DNA of 64,000 bases from JBBRWO01 sp038249135 (lineage in GTDB: Bacteria > Actinomycetota > Coriobacteriia > Anaerosomatales > JAAXUF01). The notes below the pieces were generated by a model, which was given only the letters and a program-made list of their open reading frames with translations, was not told the DNA's origin and did no database searches. The stretch lies in contig JBBRWO010000002.1 of NCBI GenBank assembly GCA_038249135.1, forward strand, positions 1 to 64,000, given 5' to 3'. This document shows, one piece after another, positions 16,865 through 23,966 of this stretch (within the stretch, counting starts at the first letter, position 1; each line of letters starts with the position of its first letter). The translations under genes and the position numbers were made by a program.

Positions 16865-17914
16865 GTGAATTCGACCGTGAAGAGCCGCATAGCGATTGCG
16901 ATGACCGTGCTCGTGGTCGCAAACGCTGCTGGCGCCGCATTCTCGTGGTGGGCGTATGGCGAGGCCGCGCGTCACAGCGCAGAGGCCCGCACCGCATCCC
17001 GTCGCGCTGCACTCGCGAGTGCCGCTACGGAACGCGTCACCGCGTGGTCGGCCGACACCGGCACACTCGCCTTCGCCGCCCGTGAAGCGAACCGTTCCGA
17101 GGACATCTCGGGCCCGTACGGCAACGTGCTCGGTTCGGAGCTGGCGGCTACGGGCTCGCTGAGAAGGCTCGGCACGGAGTTCGGCGAGGACGCGGAGACC
17201 CTCACTGGCCAGTGGGAGGAGTTGCAACTCCTGACCTACCTCTGGGTGAACTCCGAAGCGGTCGACGGAGGTACCGACATTCGCCTCAGCAGAATGTCCG
17301 ACGGTCGCATTCGCGCCAGCGCGGAATCGAACTTAGTCGCGCCGCAGGGCTTCGAGGACCAGACCGCCTCGCAGTTCCGGGCGACGATCCGCCAGCGGAC
17401 CGAGTCTCTCAAGGACGGCACCCTGCGTCTCATCGTCATATCCTCGGAGAAGTCTGCCGTAGAAGCGGAAGCCGCTGCCGCTCAGTCGCTTGCGCTAGCG
17501 CGCAACGGCACCATCGCCACGCTCCTCCTCGTGCTGCTGTTGGCGGTCGCCGCATCGATCTGGCTGTACCGAAGCATCGCCAAACCCCTGACCACCGCTC
17601 GCATCTTCGCCGACCGCGTCGCCGAAGGCGACTGGTCCGCCACATTCGTCAACCACCGCTCCGATGAAATCGGCGCGCTGACCCACGCCGTCGAGAACAT
17701 GAAGGACGCCTTTGTTCGTAAGGCCACCATCATGAGCGAGATGGCAGGCGCGGTACTCGTGACCTCCGGGCAGGTCGATGCCGCCGCCAAGCGCGCTCAG
17801 CAGACGGTCGCGGCAGGCGATGTCTCCCCCGCGGATTTCGCCGAGGACCTGGCGGCGGTCAGCGCGCGCACCGAGACTCTCACCGGGCTCGCAGCTCAGA
17901 TGCTGCAGGACTAG
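16865..17914 (+). CDS. HAMP-domain membrane sensor without output domain
   Basis: 349 residues, GTG start with AAAGG upstream. Helix 1 is at 8-30, an extracytoplasmic sensor of about 180 residues follows, helix 2 is at 215-237 (IATLLLVLLLAVAASIWLY) and a HAMP linker lies at 238-290 (RSIAKPLTTARIFADRVAEGDW, then RSDEIGALTHAVENM). After HAMP only about 60 coiled-coil-like residues remain: no kinase, methyl-accepting or GGDEF module. It may signal through a partner protein or be a truncated chemoreceptor. A strong terminator follows directly. Confidence 0.78.
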   Translation: MNSTVKSRIAIAMTVLVVANAAGAAFSWWAYGEAARHSAEARTASRRAALASAATERVTAWSADTGTLAFAAREANRSEDISGPYGNVLGSELAATGSLRRLGTEFGEDAETLTGQWEELQLLTYLWVNSEAVDGGTDIRLSRMSDGRIRASAESNLVAPQGFEDQTASQFRATIRQRTESLKDGTLRLIVISSEKSAVEAEAAAAQSLALARNGTIATLLLVLLLAVAASIWLYRSIAKPLTTARIFADRVAEGDWSATFVNHRSDEIGALTHAVENMKDAFVRKATIMSEMAGAVLVTSGQVDAAAKRAQQTVAAGDVSPADFAEDLAAVSARTETLTGLAAQMLQD

Positions 17915-17952
17915 CGAGGCCCGGCCATCATCCTCCCGTGGCCGGGCCTCGC
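17914..17952. terminator. Strong bidirectional hairpin terminator
   Basis: GCGAGGCCCGGCCA (17914-17927) and TGGCCGGGCCTCGC (17939-17952) form a 14-bp perfect stem with an 11-base loop, followed by TCCGTGTCTTT on the plus strand. It lies between the convergent HAMP gene and haem-protein gene and can serve both. Confidence 0.8.
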
Positions 17953-17987
17953 TCCGTGTCTTTGCTCGCATTCAGCGTGCGACGTTC

Positions 17988-18443
17988 TTACTGGACGCCC
18001 GGCTCTTCGTGAGCCGGATTCGTGTTGTGACACTTCATGCAGTCCTTCACGTGACGCACCGAGTGCTTGGCTTGCAGCACTGGATCATCGCTGTGACACG
18101 TGCACCCCGGGATCGGGATGGTGAACCGATAGTTCACCGGTTCGGCCGTGCCAGCGACGACCATGTCGTTGTACGCCGTCTTCATCTCCGGCGTACGGAC
18201 CCACATGCCGCCAAACTGGTACAGCAGCGCCGCAAGCACGATCAGGCCGACGATCGTCACGCCGACGCCGATGAAGATGCGCTTCACCACTCGCTTCCAC
18301 CGGGGACCCGCCGGGGCACACGCGGCCTCCTCGGCCACGCTGCCCCGGGCGGTCTCCTCGGCGGGTAGTTCGTCCGCTTCGGCGCTGGTCTCCTCGGCGG
18401 TCTCCTCGGCGGGTGATACTTCTTGGGACTCGAAGTCGCTCAT
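17988..18443 (-). CDS. Membrane-anchored c-type haem protein
   Basis: 151 residues: an acidic disordered N-terminus (about 45 residues), one helix (IFIGVGVTIVGLIVLAALLY, about 56-76) and a C-terminal extracytoplasmic part. The latter has one canonical haem motif CMKCH and one unusual CxCH (GCTCH), with extra histidines (AKHSVRHVKD, PAH) as candidate axial ligands. It lies 15 bases after hcp, so it is the last gene of the nitrosative-stress operon and may deliver electrons. Fits the cytochrome c assembly unit at 12.3-14 kb. Confidence 0.8.
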   Translation of the reverse strand: MSDFESQEVSPAEETAEETSAEADELPAEETARGSVAEEAACAPAGPRWKRVVKRIFIGVGVTIVGLIVLAALLYQFGGMWVRTPEMKTAYNDMVVAGTAEPVNYRFTIPIPGCTCHSDDPVLQAKHSVRHVKDCMKCHNTNPAHEEPGVQ

Positions 18444-18458
18444 TTTGCAGGTCGCTTT

Positions 18459-20102
18459 CTAGCCGAGGATCTCGGCCAAGTCGGCCGCGGCGGACTCGCC
18501 GATCGGCTTGATGTTGAAGTTCTCGACGAGCACGCCCAGCACGTTGGGGGTGATGAACGCCGGGAGTGTGGGTCCGAGGCGCATGTCGGTGATGCCGAGG
18601 GAGAGCAGCGTCAGCAGGACCGCGACGGCCTTCTGCTCGTACCACGACAGGATGATCGAGAGCGGCAGCTCGTTTACGCCGACCTCGAACGCGTCGGCAA
18701 GGGCCACGGCGATCTTGATCGCCGAGTAGGCGTCGTTGCACTGGCCTACGTCCATGAGGCGCGGCAGACCGCCGATCTCGCCCAGCTGCTTATCGAAGAA
18801 GCGGAACTTGCCGCATGCGAGCGTCAGTACGATGGTGTCGGCCGGGGTCTGCTCCACGAAATCCGTGTAGTAGTTGCGACCGGGCTTGGCGCCGTCGCAG
18901 CCGCCCACCAGGAAGAAGTGCTTGATCGCGCCGGATTTAACCGCCTCGATAACCGTCGGGGCGACGGACAGCACGGTGTTGTGACCGAAGCCGACCATGA
19001 CCTCGACGGCGTCGGCGGTGGTGTCCTCGGCGAATCCGTCCATTGCGAGCGCCTTGTCGACAACCGCCGAGAAGTCAGCGCGCGACACGTGCGGCAGGCC
19101 CGGGAACTGCACGGGGCCGGAGGTGAATACGCGGTCCGTGTAAGACGCCTTGGGCGGCATCAGGCAGTTGGTGGTCATCAGCACGGCGCCGGGGAAGTTC
19201 GCGAACTCCTTGTGCTGGTTTTGCCACGCGGTGCCAAAGTGGCCGATGAACTGCGGATGCTTCTTGAGCTCCGGGTAGGCGTGCGTCGGCAGCATCTCAC
19301 CGTGGGTGTAGACGTTGACGCCGGTGCCGTCGGTGGCCTTGAGGATCGCGTCCATATCGGCCAGATCGTGGCCGGAGACGAGAATCGCCTTGCCGGCCGC
19401 ATGGCCGAGCGGGACCTTGGTGGGGACAGGCTGACCGTAGGTGCCGGTGTTGGCCTCGTCGAGGATCTCCATGGCGCGCAGGTTCACCGAGCCACACTCG
19501 AGCGTCAGCGCGACCCAGTCGTTCAGGGTGAGCGACTCGTCGGAGAATGCAGCAAGTGCCTTGAACAGGTAGCTATAGATCATAGGGTCGGTCTTGCCCA
19601 GTGTGCGAGCGTGCTGCTCGTAGGCGCCGACGCCCTTCATGCCGTAAAGCGTGGTCTCCTGCAGCGACTGGATGTCAGGATCGGCCTCGCCGTTCCACGT
19701 CACGCCCAGCTCCTGGCCCTGGGCGACCTTGCCCTCGACCGAGACGGCCGGGACGAACGTCGCGTAGATGCCCTCGTAGTGTGCGGGGCCACCGGCAGCC
19801 GCAACCGCAGCCTTCAGCGACTCGCGCAACGTGTAGGCCTCGTCGACGATTCCCGCGATGGACTGCGGGTCGAAGTCGACGTTGGTGAGCGTGGTGAACA
19901 GCGCGTCAGCGACGAACGCTCCGGCCGCGGCCGTGTCCACACCAAGCTTCTCGGCGTCGACTGCCACGAGCGCAATTCCGCGGCACGAGTTGACGAGCAG
20001 ATCCTGCAGAGCCGCGACGTCTTCCTTCTTGCCGCACACCCCCACAGTCGTACAGGCCTCGCCGTGAGCCGTCTGCTCACACTGATTACAGAACATAGAC
20101 AT
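18459..20102 (-). CDS. hcp: Hydroxylamine reductase / hybrid cluster protein
   Basis: 547 residues from ATG 20102 (GGGGAG 6 bases upstream; the upstream extension is non-coding). The N-terminal cysteines CNQCEQTAHGEACTTVGVC follow Cx2Cx8Cx5C, the spacing of Hcps with a 4Fe-4S proximal cluster. Later conserved elements of the hybrid cluster are present (GHDLADMDAIL, MTTNCLMPP, VGGCDGAKPGRNYY, TLACGKFRFFD). Hcps act as NO or hydroxylamine reductases under nitrosative stress. The neighbouring ferredoxin and YgbA-like protein support this. Confidence 0.96.
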   Translation of the reverse strand: MSMFCNQCEQTAHGEACTTVGVCGKKEDVAALQDLLVNSCRGIALVAVDAEKLGVDTAAAGAFVADALFTTLTNVDFDPQSIAGIVDEAYTLRESLKAAVAAAGGPAHYEGIYATFVPAVSVEGKVAQGQELGVTWNGEADPDIQSLQETTLYGMKGVGAYEQHARTLGKTDPMIYSYLFKALAAFSDESLTLNDWVALTLECGSVNLRAMEILDEANTGTYGQPVPTKVPLGHAAGKAILVSGHDLADMDAILKATDGTGVNVYTHGEMLPTHAYPELKKHPQFIGHFGTAWQNQHKEFANFPGAVLMTTNCLMPPKASYTDRVFTSGPVQFPGLPHVSRADFSAVVDKALAMDGFAEDTTADAVEVMVGFGHNTVLSVAPTVIEAVKSGAIKHFFLVGGCDGAKPGRNYYTDFVEQTPADTIVLTLACGKFRFFDKQLGEIGGLPRLMDVGQCNDAYSAIKIAVALADAFEVGVNELPLSIILSWYEQKAVAVLLTLLSLGITDMRLGPTLPAFITPNVLGVLVENFNIKPIGESAAADLAEILG

Positions 20103-20202
20103 GGTCAACTCCCCTTTTCCATTTCGTGGTCCTTCCGGCATTTCGTTCTTCAAGCAACTCAGCCGCAGTTTCACGGCGTAATGAACTTCGAGGCTCTTTC
20201 GT

Positions 20203-20227
20203 CCTGGACCTGACCATGGTCCAGGTC
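20203..20227. promoter_or_regulatory. Palindrome in the hcp leader
   Basis: CCTGGACC (20203-20210) and GGTCCAGG (20218-20225) flank TGACCAT, and the overlapping GACCTG/CAGGTC extends the symmetry to 20227. It is about 100 bases upstream of hcp. Candidate operator or RNA hairpin. Confidence 0.4.
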
Positions 20228-20255
20228 TTCCCTAAGCCACATGCAGTCTCACGGA

Positions 20256-20382
20256 GAGCACGGGGCCGTGGGGGTCCCGCGCGAGTTCCGCAGCCGGGGT
20301 AGGTGGTCGGATGCATCGCATCCGTCCACCGAGGGCCCCCGGCAAGGACTGCCGAGCCCGGGACCCCCACGGCCCCGTGCTC
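20256..20382. repeat. Large nested inverted repeat upstream of hcp
   Basis: Arms 20256-20279 and 20359-20382 are perfect 24-bp inverse complements separated by 79 bases. The intervening DNA contains its own nested dyad: GCCGGGG/CCCCGGC outside GGTGGTCGGATGC/GCATCCGTCCACC. The right arm is also flanked by CTGCCGAGC/GCTCGGCAG (about 20350-20387), an alternative and mutually exclusive pairing. It lies 10 bases after the ferredoxin stop and 154 bases before hcp. It could be a terminator, attenuator, structured RNA or MITE-like element. Confidence 0.85.
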
Positions 20383-20392
20383 GGCAGCAAGA

Positions 20393-20803
20393 CTACCCGT
20401 GGATGAGCGCCGGCAAGCACCGAGTGCAAACCCACGTGCTGGTCCCCTGGGTCCGCACCGGCAACAGTGGCCCGTCATCCTCGGATCGGTTGCAGACGTA
20501 ACAGTGCTGCGCGATGTAGACCGGCTTGTTGGCCGCGACCGCCTCGGCGAGCTTCTCGGCGACGCGATCCTCTACGGCGGCCTCGTCAAACGGCACGGCT
20601 TCGCGGGTCTCGAGGGTCAGCGCGCCGGTGGGACATACGCCCAGGCAGAAGCCGGCGCCGTCGCACAACTCCTCTTTGACGACCTTGGCCTTGCCGTCGA
20701 TCAGGACGATGGCGCCCTCGGCACACGGGCTGACACAGACGCCGCAGCCGTTGCAGAGCTCTTCATCGATATGGACGATTTGGCGGGTGACGGTGGTACT
20801 CAT
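20393..20803 (-). CDS. Ferredoxin-like 4Fe-4S protein
   Basis: 136 residues, ATG at 20803 with AGGAGG 7 bases upstream. Residues 10-70 form a two-cluster ferredoxin: CNGCGVCVSPCAEG and CDGAGFCLGVCPTG; in the second cluster the second Cys of CxxC is replaced (CDGAG), a possible 3Fe-4S site. The C-terminal third carries additional cysteines (QHCYVCNRSEDDG, WVCTRCLP), likely a zinc ribbon. It overlaps the YgbA-like gene by 4 bases and precedes hcp, so it is a candidate electron donor for Hcp. Confidence 0.88.
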   Translation of the reverse strand: MSTTVTRQIVHIDEELCNGCGVCVSPCAEGAIVLIDGKAKVVKEELCDGAGFCLGVCPTGALTLETREAVPFDEAAVEDRVAEKLAEAVAANKPVYIAQHCYVCNRSEDDGPLLPVRTQGTSTWVCTRCLPALIHG

Positions 20804-21237
20804 CGGGTTTCCTCCTGGTGAATGGGGGTGCCGGCGGCCGCGGCGGCGGCCTTCTCGGCGGCGAGTCTCTTGTATTTCCGACCGTCGAGCACGTGCTTGA
20901 TGCCGGCGATCGCGTAGCCTTTGCGCCACGACTTGGGACCCGAGTAGCGCATCATGCCCTGCTGCCATGCGCGCTCGTCGGCCTTGTAGCAGTGGGTCTC
21001 GCAGTAGGCGCAGAACGGCTTGGGGTCTTCCGGGCAGTACGCGCGTCGCTTCTCGGCGTAGGCGAGGTGCGCTTCGCACTCCTCACAGAGAACCGGGAGC
21101 TTACGGCCGTAGATGCCCAGCTGGGCGGCCTCGGTCTGCGCGCTGTGCCGCGTTCGATCGCGGTGATGACCGTCGCACCAGATGGCGATGAAGTCACCGA
21201 GCGTGGTCGTATCGCTGACCACTTCCGAGTCCCTCAT
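20800..21237 (-). CDS. YgbA-like (nitrous-oxide-stimulated promoter) protein
   Basis: About 145 residues from ATG 21237 (GGAG 4 bases upstream). Cysteine/histidine motifs LPVLCEECEAHLAYA, CPEDPKPFCAYCETHCY and the strongly typical MMRYSGPKSW...GIKHVLDGRKYKRLA match the YgbA_NO family (PF11756), which is NO-induced in enterobacteria. An alternative TTG start at 21390 is rejected because it lies inside the FNR-type dyad. It overlaps the ferredoxin gene (ATGA). Biochemical role unknown. Confidence 0.82.
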   Translation of the reverse strand: MRDSEVVSDTTTLGDFIAIWCDGHHRDRTRHSAQTEAAQLGIYGRKLPVLCEECEAHLAYAEKRRAYCPEDPKPFCAYCETHCYKADERAWQQGMMRYSGPKSWRKGYAIAGIKHVLDGRKYKRLAAEKAAAAAAGTPIHQEETR

Positions 21238-21376
21238 GCGCTCCACGAACTTCTGGTTCACTGCCCTGAGCCCTTCCGCGAATGCGACCGTGCGATTGCG
21301 GTACCGGTCCGGCGATCTCGCGGGCACGTAGTCCTTACCCGCTCTCGCACCGTACGCTCCCCACACGGTGTGTTCT

Positions 21377-21390
21377 TTGACGCGGGTCAA
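21377..21390. promoter_or_regulatory. FNR/HcpR-type operator between ygbA-like and regulator genes
   Basis: TTGAC-GCGG-GTCAA is a perfect 14-base dyad of the Crp/Fnr class (compare FNR TTGAT-N4-ATCAA). It sits in the divergent gap, about 17-30 bases upstream of a TACACT -10-like element (21407-21412) reading towards the regulator. It is the natural site for the product of the adjacent Crp/Fnr-type gene. Confidence 0.7.
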
Positions 21391-21485
21391 TTCGCCGAAG
21401 AATCTTTACACTGGGGGTAGGAAATGAGGGACGCCCCCATCCGATCATGCGCGAATCCAGCGCAGTCACGCCGCGAAAGGCACCT

Positions 21486-22202
21486 GTGACAGCACCAAGC
21501 AACATCCGTCCCGACGTGTGGGCCGCACTCCGAGGCTGCCGCCTCTGGCGCACCGCCTCAGATGACGCCGTCGCGGTACTGGCCCGTCGCGCGCACGTTC
21601 GCGAACTGGCTCGCGGTGCGTCGCTGGCACGTGAGGGCGAAGCCGCCGAGGAGTTCGGCGTGCTGGTGACCGGAAAGGCGCGGGTGTTCTATCTTGGCGC
21701 CGACGGTCGGCAGATCACCTTCGAGACGATCTCTGCCGGCGAGCCACTGGCCGCCGTCGCTGCCATGGCAAACTCGCGCTACCCGGCCAACATCGAGGCT
21801 GCTACTCCGGCGACTGTCGCGTGCATCCCAACCGATGCGCTGTTCGATCTGCTCACCGCAGAGCCCCAGGTGGCGCGAACGCTGGTCGCGGACCTCGCGA
21901 ACCGGGTGGTGAACTTCACGGCCGTCGTTAGCACGCTGGCGCTCGATGTTCCCAGCCGAGTAGCCCGCTACGTCTTCCACCGCGCGCTGCAGTCGGGCAC
22001 GACGAGCTCGCGCGGACTCGAGATCGAGCTTGGCATGAAGAAGGGCGAGCTCGCGATGGCGCTCGGAACCGTGCCCGAGACGCTCTCTCGCGCGTTCGCG
22101 AAGCTCAAGGACGACGGCATCCTCGAGGTGCACGGTCAGTTGGTCACCATCCTGGACATGCGCGCGCTTGCAGCGCTGAGCAGCGGCTACGACGAGGGTT
22201 AG
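21486..22202 (+). CDS. Crp/Fnr-family regulator of the hcp cluster (HcpR-like)
   Basis: 238 residues from GTG 21486 (AAAGG 5 bases upstream); ATG 21447 has no ribosome binding site. Residues 20-140 form a cyclic-nucleotide-binding-like beta barrel (LAREGEAAEEFGVLVTGKARVFYLG), followed by a dimer helix and a HTH_Crp domain (LEIELGMKKGELAMALGTVPETLSRAFAKLKDDG). There is no FNR-type N-terminal cysteine cluster, so it is more like DNR/HcpR, which sense NO by haem. Its divergence from ygbA, ferredoxin and hcp and the dyad in the gap support control of that operon. Confidence 0.85.
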   Translation: MTAPSNIRPDVWAALRGCRLWRTASDDAVAVLARRAHVRELARGASLAREGEAAEEFGVLVTGKARVFYLGADGRQITFETISAGEPLAAVAAMANSRYPANIEAATPATVACIPTDALFDLLTAEPQVARTLVADLANRVVNFTAVVSTLALDVPSRVARYVFHRALQSGTTSSRGLEIELGMKKGELAMALGTVPETLSRAFAKLKDDGILEVHGQLVTILDMRALAALSSGYDEG

Positions 22203-22990
22203 TCGGCCGCGTCAGCGGTCTCGGTGGAAACGGTGGCTCCCGCGGCCTCAGCGGCCCGACGCGCCTTGCCTGCCGCAATCGCTTCCTTAGCACCCTTGTC
22301 CAGCGTGCCCGCCATCAGGAATCCCGCGAGAAGCATCGCCGAGGCGACCATCTCGCCCGGGTACAGGCCCACGGACACTCCCGCGCGTGCCATGCCACCG
22401 GCGGCGGCGATGGAGATCGTGCCGGCTGCGATGAGCACGTTGGCCCACACGCGGTACGCGTACTCACGCTTGCGAGCGAACCGGTAGATCGAGATCAGGG
22501 CTCCGCCCAGCAGGAAGACGGTGCCGGAGATGTTGAACGGTAGCGACATGATGCGAGGGAACACTCCGGCCGCGCCCAACGCCTGCCCACCGACGGTGAT
22601 TCCCGGCACGAGCTTCTCAAGCCGCAGCGAGGTGTTGAACGCGCCCCACAGGAAGACGAGTTCCCAGCCGAGCAGCATCCCGAGGTAGATGTGCGGACCG
22701 GTCTTCTTCTTGGCGAGCAGATAGAAGGAGCCGAGACCCAGATAGCCGACCATCGACGCTGCCAACACGATGTAGATGCGGTAGACGGTGGGATCCCACA
22801 CGCCGCGAAACTCCGAGACGGCCTCCATGAGCGCCGCGACCGCGTACATCATCAGTCCCACGGACCACGCCAACTGATGCGGCTTGCGCCGATCGATCCA
22901 CTGCGAGAACACGAGCCACGTGAAGATGAAGCCAAGAATGGCCGTCATCGCGGGCCACCACCAGCCGGACCAGAACTCCATCGCAGTCAT
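22199..22990 (-). CDS. Seven-helix membrane protein of unknown function
   Basis: 263 residues with about seven helices and a charged C-terminal tail rich in Ala/Lys/Glu. Tryptophan-rich N-terminus (MEFWSGWWWPAM). ATG 22990 has GAGGGG upstream. I do not recognise the family. Its 3' end overlaps the convergent Crp-like gene by 4 bases, so the two transcripts run into each other. Confidence 0.65.
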   Translation of the reverse strand: MTAMEFWSGWWWPAMTAILGFIFTWLVFSQWIDRRKPHQLAWSVGLMMYAVAALMEAVSEFRGVWDPTVYRIYIVLAASMVGYLGLGSFYLLAKKKTGPHIYLGMLLGWELVFLWGAFNTSLRLEKLVPGITVGGQALGAAGVFPRIMSLPFNISGTVFLLGGALISIYRFARKREYAYRVWANVLIAAGTISIAAAGGMARAGVSVGLYPGEMVASAMLLAGFLMAGTLDKGAKEAIAAGKARRAAEAAGATVSTETADAAD

Positions 22991-23057
22991 TGCGCCCCCT
23001 CGTCATCTGCGTGCACCACACCCCACCTCGGGGCCTGCGGCGTCCTGCTCGGGTAGT

Positions 23058-23966
23058 CTACATCGCCTTCAGGGATTGGTCGGCGGCGCTCGCCTTGTCC
23101 CGCGCCTTGAAGTAACGCTCGGTGGGGGTGTCAGCCAGCGACTTGTAAGCGTCGGCGATTGCGGTGATCGGCGAGGGTGGCAGTGCTTTGTACATCGCGA
23201 TGCCCTTCGCGTCAGCCTGGTTGTAGGCCGCGATGAAGGTATTGGCCACTGCGGGCTTGCCCGCGAGCCATGCAGCGTCGGACTTTCGCGAGATACCGAC
23301 CTGTACCAGCTTCTGGTCCACGTACGCGACGTAGCGATCCAGCCCGGCCTCAGGAAACGCAGTAGCCGCCTGGCTGAACAGGTCGCGCGCGGACTGGAAC
23401 GCCTTCTCAGCCTGCGCGTTCTTCACGGCCGAGTCCTGCACGCCGGCCTTGGTGAGCTTGTTGTACGACGCAACCGCCGAGTCCGCGAGTTTGTCGGCGG
23501 CGAGCGTCTCGTCCCACGCCTGCTGCGTCAACGGCTGAGACTTGGCCACCATCACGCTGGCCGAGAGGATTACCGGCGCCTGCTCCAACATGTCCAGCTT
23601 CGCATTCGCGGTCGCTTTCAGCAGATTCGCCTTCGCGCGCTCGGCGTTGTTGAGGTTGGGATATGCGACCTCGATGAGCGACACCGCCTCGGTAAGCTGA
23701 TTCTTGGTGGTTGCGACGGTCGGCTCGAGCTCGAGCGCCTGCTGGCCGACCTCCGGTGTGACCTCGGCCCGGATGACCGTATCGATCGCGATCACGGACG
23801 TATCCGCAGACTCCACGATGATGATCGCTTGGTCCATCTGCTTCGCCGAGGCGAGCCGTTTGCTCATGACACCCCAGCCCAGAATGCCTGCAACAACCAC
23901 CACCAGCACGCCGCCGATGATCAGCGCCGTCCATATCGTGCGTTCTCGACGTGCCTGATCGGTCAT
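23058..23966 (-). CDS. Membrane-anchored helical protein coupled to a kinase-like gene
   Basis: 302 residues: one N-terminal helix (WTALIIGGVLVVVVAGILGWGV, 12-33), then an almost wholly alpha-helical extracytoplasmic region rich in Ala, Gln and Lys with TPR-like spacing. No catalytic motif is seen. Its ATG overlaps the stop of the upstream histidine-kinase-like gene by 4 bases, indicating coupled expression, so it could be the external sensor partner. Confidence 0.65.
   Translation of the reverse strand: MTDQARRERTIWTALIIGGVLVVVVAGILGWGVMSKRLASAKQMDQAIIIVESADTSVIAIDTVIRAEVTPEVGQQALELEPTVATTKNQLTEAVSLIEVAYPNLNNAERAKANLLKATANAKLDMLEQAPVILSASVMVAKSQPLTQQAWDETLAADKLADSAVASYNKLTKAGVQDSAVKNAQAEKAFQSARDLFSQAATAFPEAGLDRYVAYVDQKLVQVGISRKSDAAWLAGKPAVANTFIAAYNQADAKGIAMYKALPPSPITAIADAYKSLADTPTERYFKARDKASAADQSLKAM

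Noticed and set aside
18423..20213. A 596-residue plus-strand ORF antisense to hcp
   Set aside because: Shadow ORF with no motifs; hcp on the other strand is unambiguous.
21238..21390. N-terminal extension of the YgbA-like protein to a TTG at 21390
   Set aside because: That TTG is part of the symmetric TTGAC-N4-GTCAA operator; downstream starts fit the family length better.
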